From positions 157,638 through 221,637 of the forward strand of contig CAVYOD010000011.1 of NCBI GenBank assembly GCA_963770045.1: a stretch of 64,000 bases of DNA. Direction: 5' to 3'. The DNA comes from CAVYOD01 sp963770045 (GTDB lineage Bacteria; Acidobacteriota; Aminicenantia; Aminicenantales; CAVYOD01). Under the pieces are notes generated by a model. That model was not told where the DNA came from. It saw only the letters and a list, made by a program, of their open reading frames with translations, and ran no database searches. Each line of letters starts with the position of its first letter. Within the stretch, counting starts at the first letter, position 1. Position numbers and translations under genes: made by a program. This document shows, piece by piece, positions 46,159 to 57,030 of this stretch.

Positions 46159-46710
46159 ACTCGTAAATCAATGAAGGAAAGCAATCCCGCCCCGGCCGAC
46201 CTCGAGCTCGTTTTGCAGAAATTCTCAAACTCTATCAAAGCCAGCATCTTGAAATTTGGGTTGGAAAAGCGGGGCATTGATCCCGAGGACGTTTTCCAGG
46301 AAGTCCGGATCAAAATATGGAAAAAATTCGTCAATGAGAAAAAAGTCACCAACCATTCGTCTTATATTAATAGAATTGTAAATTCCACCTTGATAGATTG
46401 CATTCGAAGATCGCGACGGCAAGAGAGGCTCATCTGGCATGAGAAACAAAGGACGCTTCTCCAAGGGGAATGCCATCAAGAGTCCGCGCTAGAAGACAAC
46501 TGCTTCAGTGAGAAGATCAGCCAAGCCACAGATTCGCTCCTGGAATCACGCCGGACGGTCGTCAGAATGTTTCTATCTGATATGGACATCGAAGAAATAT
46601 CTCTTGTTTTGAAGTGGAGCAGAGACAAAACCCGGAACCTGCTCTATCGGGGTCTGGCTGATCTCAAAAGCAGGCTCCTGGAAATGGGGATCGAATATGA
46701 GCCTCGATGA
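46147..46710 (+). CDS. ECF-type RNA polymerase sigma factor
   Basis: Sigma70-family protein of 187 residues with region 2 (GIDPEDVFQEVRIKIWKKF, SYINRIVNSTLIDCIRRSRR) and a region 4 helix-turn-helix (MDIEEISLVLKWSRDKTRNL, LYRGLADLKSRLLEMG). It directs RNA polymerase to a stress or envelope regulon. Start at ATG 46147 (MPYKTRK) or 46171 (MKESNPAP); see the overlapping promoter-like site. Its 3' end overlaps the next gene by 14 bases, and that gene has the layout of its anti-sigma factor. They form one translationally coupled unit. Confidence 0.85.
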   Translation: MPYKTRKSMKESNPAPADLELVLQKFSNSIKASILKFGLEKRGIDPEDVFQEVRIKIWKKFVNEKKVTNHSSYINRIVNSTLIDCIRRSRRQERLIWHEKQRTLLQGECHQESALEDNCFSEKISQATDSLLESRRTVVRMFLSDMDIEEISLVLKWSRDKTRNLLYRGLADLKSRLLEMGIEYEPR

Positions 46711-47431
46711 TCAGAAACTCAAATCGATTTACCAAGGTGGTGATGAATCAAAAATGCCCTCCTCTGGGAAGGGCTGCCCCTCACCCAAAAAAATGATAAG
46801 GTTGCTGAGATCACGGTCATCAGAGAGGGAAGCGACAAAACTCGTTGACCATATCTCCCACTGCCGCTCCTGCGCGGGTGAGTTCAGATTCCTGCTTGAG
46901 GCGCTCAGACATGAGGAGAAGTTGATCGATGATCTCGGGCAATGGCTCTCCAGCAAGAACCCGGCTGGGGTCCAAGAAGGAGAGCGGCTGAGAAGATTTG
47001 ATCCCGGGATAGACAGGCGGCCTTCCTTTCTCCGGTTTTCACGGAGCACGGCCTTTTTGCTAACCGGTTTCGTCCTTGTCGGTCTTCTTGTCGCGGGACT
47101 CTTGATTTTTCGAGCCCCTGAAAAATATCGGGCCGGCACAGGATCGGCGGTTGAATTGCTCAACCCGGTGGACGAACAAATTTCAACCTCCGGCTTGGTT
47201 TTCCGATGGAAGAAGACCAGGAATTCAGAATATTATGTTCTCGAACTGTTTGACAAGGCCCTTTCTCCGGTCTGGAAGAGCGAGAGAATATCAGACAATT
47301 ATGCCGTCCTTCCCAGAGCCGTAGCGGAAAAGTTGGAGATCAATGGCTCCTACTTCTGGATGATCACGGCCCGCCGCACAGACGGCGAGGATATCACTTC
47401 ACGCCTTGAGGAATTCACCGTCAAGAAGTGA
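46697..47431 (+). CDS. Membrane anti-sigma factor with zinc-finger-like head and extracytoplasmic Ig-like domain
   Basis: A 244-residue protein. The cytoplasmic head has KLVDHISHCRSCAGEF (HxxxCxxC), the zinc-binding anti-sigma signature. One membrane helix (STAFLLTGFVLVGLLVAGLLIF) follows at about 115-136. The extracytoplasmic part is about 100 residues resembling an Ig/fibronectin-type sandwich (LLNPVDEQISTSGLVFRWKK, YYVLELFDKALSPVWKSERI, GSYFWMITARRTDGEDITS). The head should hold the upstream sigma factor. The outer domain is the expected sensor or protease target. Convergent with the TPR-CHAT gene, separated by a hairpin. Role inferred from layout. Confidence 0.8.
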   Translation: MSLDDQKLKSIYQGGDESKMPSSGKGCPSPKKMIRLLRSRSSEREATKLVDHISHCRSCAGEFRFLLEALRHEEKLIDDLGQWLSSKNPAGVQEGERLRRFDPGIDRRPSFLRFSRSTAFLLTGFVLVGLLVAGLLIFRAPEKYRAGTGSAVELLNPVDEQISTSGLVFRWKKTRNSEYYVLELFDKALSPVWKSERISDNYAVLPRAVAEKLEINGSYFWMITARRTDGEDITSRLEEFTVKK

Positions 47432-47460
47432 CATCGAGGTCTTGACCCGCCCCTCGATGT
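47431..47460. terminator. Bidirectional hairpin between convergent genes
   Basis: ACATCGAGG (47431-47439) pairs perfectly with CCTCGATGT (47452-47460) around a 12-base loop. It sits exactly between the anti-sigma and TPR-CHAT stop codons. There is no T-run, so factor-independent strength is doubtful. Confidence 0.5.
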
Positions 47461-47466
47461 TGTGAA

Positions 47467-50367
47467 TCAATGGACATCCAGCGTCGACCTGGGTTCGCCG
47501 TGCAAAACAAACGCCGCCCAATAAAACGGATGGGAATATTTTGATTTGAGCATACTGAGCTTGGCCAGACGAAGGGCTTGAGCCTTGTCATTTCTCTGCG
47601 AGAGGTGATAATAAAAATCGCCCATAAGCCTGGCCGCGGCCTTGTCGCCGATTTCCCAGAGGGTGGAGACCACGGACCTGGCTCCGGAAAAGAAAAAACT
47701 CCTGGTCAGTCCCAGAATTCCTTCTCCTCTCTCATCATACCCTCTGCTGGTCTGGCAGGCTGAGAGCACGACCAGCTCGGCAGCCAATCGAAGATTGGCT
47801 ATTTCGCGAACCTGCAGGAAGCCATCCTCTCCCGACCTTTCATGCGTGGACAAAACGAGCGCGGATCGAAAAGGTATCTTTTCGTCGAGGAAACCGTGGC
47901 AGGCGAAATGAATGACTTGGTAGTCTTCTAAAGAAATTCTTTTTATTGTCTCTTCATCGGCCTCCTTCCCCAGATAGACAGCCCGGTTGTTTTTTGAAAA
48001 ATACCGGGAGACATCCTTGATCTCCTGGTCGCTCTGAGCGAGGGGAGAAAAATCGAATCCTTGATCTTGGTAAGTTTCTTTCATGATGTTGGCCAGGCTG
48101 ATTTTGTTCTTCCGGGCCGATGAAACCACCGAGGCGTCGGTGGGATTCCCGAAGGCTAAGAGGCCCCGCCGATATTGATACTTGTTATGTGCCTCCTTCA
48201 AAATCAGAAGCGATGAACACGACGAGCCGTAAGATACGGTATATTTTGAAATCAATAGATCCTCGCTGGAGGTTTGATCCCGGAGGAGAGGAAGCGTCTC
48301 GAAAGGGAGCCTGAACAGGATGCCGTCGGGGACGATGATCAAACGGTCGATCGGTTTGGGCAATTTTTTCAGGGCGGCGAAAAGAAGATCGCGCGACAAC
48401 CGTTCTGCTGCGGGTGCGCCTTTCCATTTTCCTTGAGGAGGATCGGAGAGAAGCTTCGTGTAGGCACCGATCGAGTTTTGGATTTCGGCCCTCGGCGGAA
48501 GAGAAAAAATCATGAATTCGTATTTGGTGATGGAAAAGAGCAGAGAGCTGTTCTCACCAAGGAAGTACTCCAGGATTGCGGTTTTCTCATCCAGGAGGCG
48601 TTCCTGGACCTGTTTCACCCGGATGGGGAGGGGAGAAGTGAAATTTGTGACCTTAGTCTCCCGCGCATTCATTCTGGAGATGAATGTGAGATATTCATCT
48701 TCAAATTGCCTGAGAGTCCTCTGAAGCTCCGCAAGCCTGCCTTTAGGCAAATCCCCTTGGGAAACTTCGCGAACAACGGCGGAAATACGGCTTGATATCT
48801 CATCTTCTTTCTTCCTCCGTGACGGTTCCAAGTGGCGCCGGAGCTCATCCCTCGGTTCTCCCAGAGTCTCCAGGAAAGACCTGGCTTTCGCCTTTTCGAC
48901 CAGACGGAAGATCTCTTCTCCCTTGCCCGGAGAGACATCTTCTTCACCGAGTCTGGACAAAAGATCGATGGCCGACTCATAGACTCTGAATTTGTTTTTT
49001 CCAAACCCCACTTTGTAATAATCCGATGGAATTTGACCTCTCAGAAAATCTATTGTCTCGATGGAGTTTTCGTAGCAGGCTAAAGCCTGATCATAAGCTC
49101 GCTTTTTTTCATAACATTGTCCTAGGTAGAACAAAGGTTCCCAGAGATGCCTGTCAGCGCCTTTGTGGTCCCCACATTGAAGGGCTTTCCGAAAATAGTT
49201 TTCCGCCTTGTCGCGATTTCCCGTCTCGAGGCAGCAAATTCCCAAATTGATGAAGATTTCTATGAGGGCCTCGTGATCGCTGTTTTTTCGGCAATCTGGT
49301 AGGCTGATCGGAGATAACTCTGCGCGGTATGATAATGTTCCAGATCGAGGTAAGTATTCCCGACGTTATTGAGGGCTCGCAGCTCAGTCCATTGATCTGC
49401 TTTGCTTCTTGCCGAATCGAGTGCCTCTTTGAAATAAGTCAGCGCCTGATAAAGATCCGACTTGCTAGAAAAAATGAGTCCTTTGCTTCGAAAGCCCTCG
49501 CCCAGGGTGTTCAGATCTTGGGGAAAAAAAGTGAGATTCTGCAACTGTTGATCGATTTCGCGTGCCTCCAGCAAATAGTCTAATGACCTTTCATAGATTC
49601 CGAGCTGAATCAAAATGAGACCGACATTTTTCAGGCAGATGGCCTCGCATTCTTTGTTCGCGATGTTCCTGGAAAGGTCCCTCGCCTCGGAATAGTCGTT
49701 GAGAGCTTTTGAATATTCACCAGAATTGAGAAAGTAATAACCTATATTCATCAGAGATTTGGCTTGTTCTATCCGATCGTTCGACTCTTGGGCAACTTGA
49801 AGAGACTTCTCGTTGACCGAAAGAAAGCCGCCGAGATCGTGCCTTGCCAGATGCGTCAAGCTCAACTGGCGGAGGCATCTGATTTCGTGCTCCCGGCTTC
49901 CGATCGTTTTGGACAATTTGATGGCCGAATCGAAATTCTCAACCGATCTTTCGTGTGCGCCGGCGAGACGATCCTCCTTGCCTCGAGAATAAAACTCCCA
50001 GATCCTGAGGGCGGCTTGGGATTCTTCGGTTTCTTTTTTTAGGTTGAGGTCCTTCGCGCGCGACAAGGCATCTGAATAATACTTTTGAGAATCCTCAGGT
50101 CGCCCGCTGGCCCAGCACAATTTTCCCAGAAGCATCGAACACTGGACTTCCTTTTCTCCGTCTCTCATTTTTCGCGCTAGCCCGAGCGCCTGATTCAGCA
50201 AAATAAAGGACTCCCGGAAATTTCCTTCTCTCCACCGAGATTCGGCTGATTTGACAGCCTTGATATACTGCTCGAGGAGAGCTTTCCGGCTTTGCGGCGA
50301 CGGGGCTTTGGCCGAACGAAAAAAGGAGCGCAATTACGATCTCCAAAAGGACTGCCGATAACCTCAT
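47467..50367 (-). CDS. TPR-CHAT caspase-like protease, apparently exported, two frameshifts
   Basis: About 966 codons. Signal-like N-terminus (MRLSAVLLEIVIALLFSFG, SPVAA), roughly 450 residues of TPRs (SLMNIGYYFLNSGEYSKALN, LGQCYEKKRAYDQALACYE), a helical linker and a C-terminal CHAT domain. The catalytic pair is the His in VIHFACHGFLDE and the Cys in VVLSACQTSRG; AFGNPTDASV and FFFSGARSVVSTLWE are typical. Two single-base breaks: one around 50295-50335, between the signal and ALLEQYIKAVKSAES. The other is at a six-A run near 49285, where AYQIAEK should continue NSDHEALIEIFINLGICC. Open parts are 49260-50333 and 47467-49245. Net length is a multiple of three, so errors are plausible. It faces the sigma/anti-sigma pair. 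Confidence 0.8.
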
Positions 50368-50599
50368 TCCCAGACGCCGGCGCTCGGTGCTCACGCTGGG
50401 AAGATCCTTGAAAGGGGAAATCGTAATCTCATGGTCACTATTATACCCGAATTTCGCTCTGCAATCCTTTTCCGCGGCAGAGACACACATCATGAGAAAA
50501 AAAACAGGTTTCGAGCGTCTAATATGAAGAGGAGGAAGTGTGTTTTCAGGCCGAAATACGCAGCCTGATAAAAAAAGTCCTCGAGTTTAACTCTAGCAT

Positions 50600-51029
50600 A
50601 TGGAAAAAAAGGAAATCCTGATTGTCGACGACGACATCATCGCCCAAAATATGTTGAAGGTAACGTTGGCCAATGCCGGGTATTCCGTCCTCATCGCTTC
50701 TAATGGTGAACAAGCTCTCGAGAAAGCGAAAGAATATCACCCCAGTGTGATCATCCTTGATATCATGATGCCCGGAATTGACGGCGGGGAAGTCGCAAAC
50801 GCGCTGAGAAAAGATCCCAAGACAAAAAAAATTCCGATCATATTCCTGTCCACGCTCATTTCGGAAGATGAAGAAAGAGTCAGCGATAAGAGAGGCTCGA
50901 CCAGCTTTTTTTCTAAGCGGATTTTCGCGAGATAAGTTGCTCAATGAGATCGGCAGATACATTCGCAGACAAACTCCACTGCGTCTTCTGGGCTCCGCCT
51001 TAAAAACGCTAATTTGGACTCAACTTTGA
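50600..51029 (+). CDS. Single-domain response regulator, one frameshift near the C-terminus
   Basis: CheY-like receiver with an intact site: acidic pair in ILIVDDDIIAQ, phosphoacceptor in VIILDIMMPGIDG, then IPIIFLSTL and the conserved lysine in FFSK. Frame 1 stops at 50935 (FFSKRIFAR). Removing one G near 50919 gives FFSKRFSRDKLLNEIGRYIRRQ, a normal last helix, up to a stop at 51029 (142 residues). No output domain and no sensor kinase nearby. AGCAT precedes the ATG without a good ribosome site. It is divergent from the TPR-CHAT gene. Whether it signals to the CHAT/sigma locus is unknown. Confidence 0.75.
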
Positions 51030-51212
51030 CATCCCTGCACTAATTCGCGTTTTCTCCTTCCCTAACCATGGGTACGTATTCTAAAATCGGCGCATGAAGG
51101 TCATTCAACGGCCTTAACGGAAAAGGAAAAACTTATCTATCGGCTTTATACCTGTCCAGCCTCCCTCAGGAGTAGATGAATTGCTTGGCTAAGAATAGAA
51201 TAGAGAAAACGG

Positions 51213-52526
51213 ATGAAGATTTTGCTCGTATCCCCATCGGTTGACCCGAACGGGAAGACCAACAAGCAAATGATGATGCCGCAGCTGGCATTGATCATCC
51301 TCCAGGGCCTGACACCCAAAGAGCACCAGGTTGTTACGGTCGATGAAGAAGCTGAAGGCATCGATCTCGAGCATGACTGCGATCTTGTCGGAATCAGTTT
51401 CATGACTTCCAATGCATCCCGCGCCTATTGGCTTGCCCGGGAGTTCAAGAAAAGAGGGAAAACGGTTGTTCTGGGCGGTGTGCATCCGACGCTGCTACCT
51501 GACGAGGCATTGCCCTATGGCGATTCCGTCGTGATAGGCGAAGCCGAAGGTGTATGGGCCGAATTGCTCGAAGACTATAAAAACGGCTGTTTAAAGAAAA
51601 TATATCATAATCCACGGCCCGACCTTTCGATATATGTGCCCAAAGATTTCAGCAAAATCACCACACGCCGCCTTTTCGCTCTAGTGCCTCTCATGACTTC
51701 CCGCGGTTGTCCTTATCATTGCGATTTTTGCTGCGTCACGGATCTCTTCGGCAAAGAGATCCGCCATGTGCCTGTCGATAATATCGTGAGAGATATCAAA
51801 GAGTCGGGCAGAAAAAACTTCATGTTTCTTGACGATAATATTATCGGGCATCCCAGCTATGCCAAGGAGCTCTTCGCTGCTTTAAAACCCCTCAAGATTT
51901 CGTGGGTTGGACAGTCATCCATTTCCCTCCTTGTCAAGGACGATGAGCTTCTGAAACTGGCCGCCGAAAGCGGCTGCAAAGGCCTGTTTGTCGGACTCGA
52001 GAGCGTCAAGGAAGCCCAGATGTACTCCTTGCGGAAGTCGTTCAACTCACTTCAAGGATTGGAAAATGCCCTGAAAAAAATGCGTAAAGCTGGAATATTC
52101 GCCCATGCCTCAATGATCTTCGGTTTTGACGAAGACACCAAAGAAGTCTTTGATGATACAGTAAAATTCCTTATAAAGAACAAGGTCCACACGGTTTCCT
52201 TTAATGTTCTTACGCCGTACCCGGGGACAAAGACTTTCCAGAAAATGAAGGAGGAGGGCCGGTTGCTCACCGACAACTGGAAATACTACGACCACAGCAC
52301 CGTGGTCTTTCAACCGAAAAACATGTCGCCTTATGAATTGATGGTCGGAAAAATAAGAACAAGGAAGAAGTTCTACGGTGCATGGTCAATTCTCAGGCGG
52401 CTCTTGGGGAACTTTCGCCATCCCGTGATCTACATGGCAATGAACTGGGGCCATTTCAAAGCCGTCAAGGTGGAAGAGAAGAGGTTGGCTGTAGTTAAGA
52501 AGGACATTTATGATAAACCTAAATAA
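51213..52526 (+). CDS. B12-binding-domain radical SAM protein
   Basis: A 437-residue class B-type radical SAM protein. The N-terminal cobalamin-binding-like Rossmann domain (KILLVSPSVDPNGKTNK, LVGISFMTSNASRAYWLA, VVLGGVHPTLLPDEAL) lacks the DxHxxG histidine. The core carries RGCPYHCDFCCVTDLFG (CxxxCxxC), FLDDNIIG and GLESVKEAQ. ASMIFGFDEDTKEVFDDT and FNVLTPYPGTKTFQKMKEEG are typical of the BchE/HpnP-like group. These enzymes act on lipids, tetrapyrroles or other unactivated carbons. A flavin reductase-like gene follows 59 bases downstream and may supply electrons. Substrate unknown. Confidence 0.85.
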   Translation: MKILLVSPSVDPNGKTNKQMMMPQLALIILQGLTPKEHQVVTVDEEAEGIDLEHDCDLVGISFMTSNASRAYWLAREFKKRGKTVVLGGVHPTLLPDEALPYGDSVVIGEAEGVWAELLEDYKNGCLKKIYHNPRPDLSIYVPKDFSKITTRRLFALVPLMTSRGCPYHCDFCCVTDLFGKEIRHVPVDNIVRDIKESGRKNFMFLDDNIIGHPSYAKELFAALKPLKISWVGQSSISLLVKDDELLKLAAESGCKGLFVGLESVKEAQMYSLRKSFNSLQGLENALKKMRKAGIFAHASMIFGFDEDTKEVFDDTVKFLIKNKVHTVSFNVLTPYPGTKTFQKMKEEGRLLTDNWKYYDHSTVVFQPKNMSPYELMVGKIRTRKKFYGAWSILRRLLGNFRHPVIYMAMNWGHFKAVKVEEKRLAVVKKDIYDKPK

Positions 52527-52585
52527 AGTTCGTGGCCTTCATCGAGGATTATCAGGCGATCGATAAACAAAGCAGGAGGTGAATT

Positions 52586-53149
52586 ATGAACAAGGTCAAG
52601 ATCGGGAAAAATAACTTCGTTTATCCCATGCCGATGACACTTGTCGGCACGGTTGTCGATGACCGGGCTAATTTCATGGCTGCAGGCTGGGTATCACGAG
52701 TAAACGCCAATCCCCCCATGATCGCTGTGGCATTGGGTAAATATCATTACACGAACACGGGTATTCATAAACACAAAGCCTTCAGTGTAAACATTCCCGG
52801 TATAGACTTAATGGAAAAAGTTGATTATTGCGGACTTGTATCGGGCGAAAAAACCGACAAATCGAAAGTATTCGATATTTTTTACGGTCACCTCCCGAAT
52901 GTACCCATGATACAGCAGTGTCCCCTATGCATGGAATGTGACCTGGTCAATGCTATAGATTTGCCTTCAAATACCTTGTTCATCGGGGAAATTATCGAAA
53001 CGCATACAGAAGAACGCTACTTGACCGATGGCAAACCCGATATCAAAAAAATAAAACCCTTTACTTTGAGTATGCCTGACAACAATTACTGGAAGGTTGG
53101 TGTAAATGCCGGTAAGGCATGGAGCATCGGAAAAGACTTCAGGAAATGA
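52586..53149 (+). CDS. Flavin reductase-like FMN-binding protein
   Basis: A 187-residue split-barrel protein of the flavin reductase/HpaC-like family (MPMTLVGTVVDDRANFMAAG, RVNANPPMIAVALGKYHYTN, AFSVNIPG). It binds FMN and passes electrons from NAD(P)H or ferredoxin to a partner. Three cysteines (CPLCMEC) lie mid-protein, in the anaerobe-type subgroup that I associate with electron transfer. GGAGGTGA precedes the ATG. It follows the B12-type radical SAM gene in the same direction, so reducing power for that enzyme is a fair guess. Confidence 0.82.
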   Translation: MNKVKIGKNNFVYPMPMTLVGTVVDDRANFMAAGWVSRVNANPPMIAVALGKYHYTNTGIHKHKAFSVNIPGIDLMEKVDYCGLVSGEKTDKSKVFDIFYGHLPNVPMIQQCPLCMECDLVNAIDLPSNTLFIGEIIETHTEERYLTDGKPDIKKIKPFTLSMPDNNYWKVGVNAGKAWSIGKDFRK

Positions 53150-53365
53150 AATGCCCTCCGACGCAGGGTTCCCCTGATTTTTAAGAGTTTTCCTGATTAA
53201 TTTTTTTGGCCTGAGTAAGTTAAACTGAGCCATTTTTAGCTGTTTTGTCCACACCGTGTCCACACGGATTTCGAGGAGAGATCTGCCTTCCCAGTATTTG
53301 ACTCTTAAAGTGTTTCTTGTTACCCTTAGCCCGGCCAGCAAGAAGCATGCGGATTGGGGAGACAA

Positions 53366-55286
53366 ATGGACTCTTCAAGCGGGCAAAAGGCTCCTTCTGA
53401 GGAAGTGAAGGAATCTTCTCTCAAGGTGTTTCTTTCTAAGCTCCGAAAACGTCACATCATTGAGACCCTGGCGGCCTTCATCGCTGGCGGGTGGCTACTC
53501 GTCGAGGTCGTGGAGCGGCTCCTGGTCGGCCCATTATCGAGTTTCCGGAAAAGACCATAGATATCACAGTTGTCTCCATCGTCGGTGCCCTCCTCTGCGT
53601 CATCTAATCTGGCGATGGTTCAGCGGTACAGAAAAGAGACCGGGAAACGTTAAGGTCGAGGTGCTCATTGTTCCCCTGATCATCCTGGTCGCTCTGGCAA
53701 TAGATCTGAACCTCATTCTCCAGATGGCAGGCATCCCGGGCAAGAAGCTGCTGATAGGGATCGTTGCCTTTCTGCTCGGAATCGCCTGGATAGTCTTCAA
53801 GTCTTTGCAGTGGGCGGCAGGCACTCCCGACGCAGCAGGCAAAGAAGTCTGACGTCTCAAAGCTGGCTGGGATAAGACCTGAGAAATCCATAGTCGTTCT
53901 TCCTTTCGCCGATCTCAGCCCGCAGAAGGACCAGGAGTATTTTTGCGACGGGATGACCGAAGAGATCATCACCGACCTCTCCTATGTCCACGAACTTCGG
54001 GTGATTTCCCGGAATTCTGCGATGATGTTGAAGGGGACTCCTAAGGACACGGGGACAATCGGCCGAGAACTCAACGTTCAGTATGTTCTTGAGGGGAGCG
54101 TCCGGAAGGCGGGAAACGATCTGAAGATCACGGCTCAATTAATCGATGCCATTAACGATGCTCATCTCTGGGCTGAAAAGTACAGTGGGACTCTGGATGA
54201 TGTTTTCGATATTCAGGAGAAGGTTTCCTGCTCCATCGTCGATGCCCTCAAGCTGAAACTCAATACAAAAGAGCAACAACAAATTGCCGAGAGACCCATA
54301 GGAAGATATTGCTGCCTACGAATGTTATCTCAAGGCATACCACGAAATCTATCATTTTACCAAAGAATCAATTGACCAAGGGATCAAGACTCTTCAGAAC
54401 GGCTTGGAAATTTTTGGCGAAAATGCACGCCTCTATGCGACTCTGGGCGAGGCCTATTATCTCTACTTTGATCTCGGCATTGTAACAGATGAGACGGTCC
54501 TTAAAAAGGCTGAAGAATATGCTCGAAAGGCTTTGGCCGTGCAGCCTGATTCAGCCCATGGTCATAAGCTTTTGGGCCTCCTTGAAAGAGGACACGGAAA
54601 CTTAATACCAAGCGTACAGACACATGATTCATGCGTATAAAATCGATCCAAATGATGCCGGCATCATATTGTACACGGGGTTGTTTTTGGGGTGGTATGC
54701 CGGTCGCCCAGCACTGGCGAATCCCATATTCAAAAAACTCCTGGAAATTGACCCGTTGACATCAATCAACTACATCATTATTTCGATAATTCCTTATTCC
54801 CAGGGTCAATTCAGCCGGGCTATAGAGTTAATACGTAAGGCATCTCAGATGAATCCTGAGTTCGCATGGTTAAGGTTCTGGTTAGCCTTCTATCTTGCTG
54901 CAGACGGTCAAAAGACCGAGGTTTTGGATATTGTTGACCAGACGGTTGGGGATCAAGGCGTTGACACGATAATAAAGGAATTGCTGCTATTCCTGAAATA
55001 CGCTCTCTGCGACGAGTATGAGAAAGCACACAAAACCCTAAGTCCCGAAACAAAGAAATTCATATGGAATGATCCGGATTTTTCTGCATTGATGCCTGGT
55101 TTGTTTTCTTTGGTCAATGAAAAAAAAGAGGCCTTTCGATATATGGAACATGCGTTAGCCCGGGGGTTTATGAATTATCCCTTTTATGCAGAGTATGATC
55201 CCTTCCTCGCCAACATCCGAGGCGAGCCACGCTTCAAGAAGCTCATGGAGCGGGTGAAATACGAATGGGAGCATTTTGAGGTGTGA
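53366..55286 (+). pseudogene. TolB-like/TPR membrane protein, copy 1 (type A), multiply frameshifted
   Basis: Matches the intact gene at 60751-62622 along its whole length. It has a helix-rich start (FLSKLRKRHIIETLAAFIAG), two more membrane helices, then KSIVVLPFADLSPQKDQEYF, EEIITDLSYVHELRVISRNS, TPRs, and an end in RGEPRFKKLMERVKYEWEHF. I count at least six frame changes: near 53526, 53537, 53607, 53850, 54303 and 54600. The longest open pieces are 53857-54375 and 54624-55286. So many lesions make a true pseudogene likely, although the C-terminal 220 codons remain intact. The ATG at 53366 has GGGGAGA upstream. Confidence 0.75.
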
Positions 55287-55293
55287 GGATGGA

Positions 55294-57030
55294 ATGAGCA
55301 ACGGTTTCAGGTCTTTCTTTTTAGATCTAAGGAAGAAGAGGATCATCGAAATCCTGGCCGCCTTCATTGCTGGCGGATGGCTCATTATAGAGTTCGTCGA
55401 CCGGATTCTGGTTGCCCATTATCACTTTCCAGATAAAACAATCGACATCACGTTTATCACTCTCCTCTGTGCTCTCATCTGCACACTTATCTGGCGGTGG
55501 TTTTCAGGTCGGGAGGAACCAAGAAAGTTCAAGCTGGAACTGGTCCTAATTCCTCTGGTCGTCTTGATCACAGTCCTCCTCGATATCAATCTCCTCCTCC
55601 ACCTGAAGGGACCCGAACCTGAGACCGTACCCGCCTCCAAATGGAAGAACTCGATCGCCGTTCTTCCTTTCGTCGATATGAGCCCACAAAAAGACCAAGA
55701 GTACTTCTGTGATGGGATGACCGAAGAGCTCATCAACCGGCTGAGCAATATCAAGGAACTCAAAGTTCCGGCAAGGACCTCGGTTTTTTTCTTCAAAGGG
55801 AAAGCCCAGGACATCCAGGAGGTCGGCCAGAAGCTCAAGGTGAATACGGTGCTCGAGGGGAGTGTTCGGAGAGCGGGGAATGCGCTCCGGATCACGGCCC
55901 AGCTTATCAACATCGCTGACGGCTATCATCTTTGGTCGGAGACCTATGACCGGGAGCTGAGGGACATTTTTGCCATCCAGGACGAGATCGCACTCACTGT
56001 CGCAGATAAACTGAAGCTCACGCTGTTAGGCGACGAAAAAACTAAAGTCACCAAGCGGAATACGGATAATATTGAAGCGAATATTCTGTATTTAAAGGGC
56101 AAATATCTTACATTTAACCTATACCATCGAAGGAATGGAAAATGCTGTTAAGTGTTTCGAGCAGGCGATCCAAATAGATCCGAACTATGCGCTGGCTTAT
56201 TCTGGGCTCGCGAATGTTTATTATGAATATTCCGTTCGTGGGAATTCTTTCACCCAAAGAGGCGATCCCAAAGGCAAAAACATACTTGAAAAAGGCATTA
56301 GCTCTGGATGAGAACCTGGCTGAAACGCATGCGATTTTGGGTCGCATTATCGCCATATATGATTGGAATTGGATAGAGGCAGAACAGGAATTCAAACGGG
56401 CGTTGGAATTGAATCCGAATTCGTCTACTATTCATCTTCTTCATATGGTGTTCTTAACAGTGAAGGGACGGCATGAAGAAGCGATTATGGAGGCGAAGCG
56501 AGCCAGGGAGCTTGATCCGCTATCGTCCTCAATCCACAGCGGCTTGGGCGAAACATTATTTTTTGCAGGTCGATTTGATAGAGGCCATAGAAGACTTGAA
56601 GAAGACGATCATGATGGACCCGAGTCAATACTATCCACACTGGCTTCTAGGTAGTGCCTATCTGGGAAAATCGATGATGAAAGAGGCTATTGCAGAGTTT
56701 AAGAAAGCGTTCGAGCTTTCTGATGGAAATCCGCTTGTTGTGTTGGCCCTCACTACTACTTATTATAGAATTGGCGCAAGGCCAGAAGCTGATAAGCTGT
56801 TTGCCAGCTTGCAGGAGAGGGCAAAACATGAATTTGTGCCTTCCTATTATTTCTTCGTTGTTTATAAAGCCCGTGGGGAACTCGATCAAGCCTTCAAGTG
56901 GTTGGAGAAGGCTTGTGAAGATAGCGCCAATCTTTTGGCTTACGCCATAATCTGGCCAGATGACGTCTATCGAATTCCCTATGACCAGAAGTCCACTGAA
57001 TTGCTGAAAAAGGTCGGATTAATAAAATAA
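55294..57030 (+). pseudogene. TolB-like/TPR membrane protein, copy 2 (type B), three frameshifts
   Basis: Corresponds to the intact gene at 58936-60681. The first 285 codons are open (ATG at 55294): three membrane helices, then SIAVLPFVDMSPQKDQEYF, MTEELINRLSNIKELKVPAR and QIDEIALTVAD-like text. Frame changes occur near 56123, 56245 and 56580, separating the TPR blocks NAVKCFEQAIQIDPNYALAY, AIPKAKTYLKKALALDENLA and EAIEDLKKTIMMDPSQYYPH. Net length stays a multiple of three (578 codons against 581 in the paralog), so the gene could be repaired by few indels. It starts eight bases after copy 1 ends. Confidence 0.75.

Noticed and set aside
52967..53365. A 132-codon minus-strand frame across 53150-53353
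   Set aside because: It is mostly antisense to the flavin reductase gene; the part in the gap has no recognisable domain.
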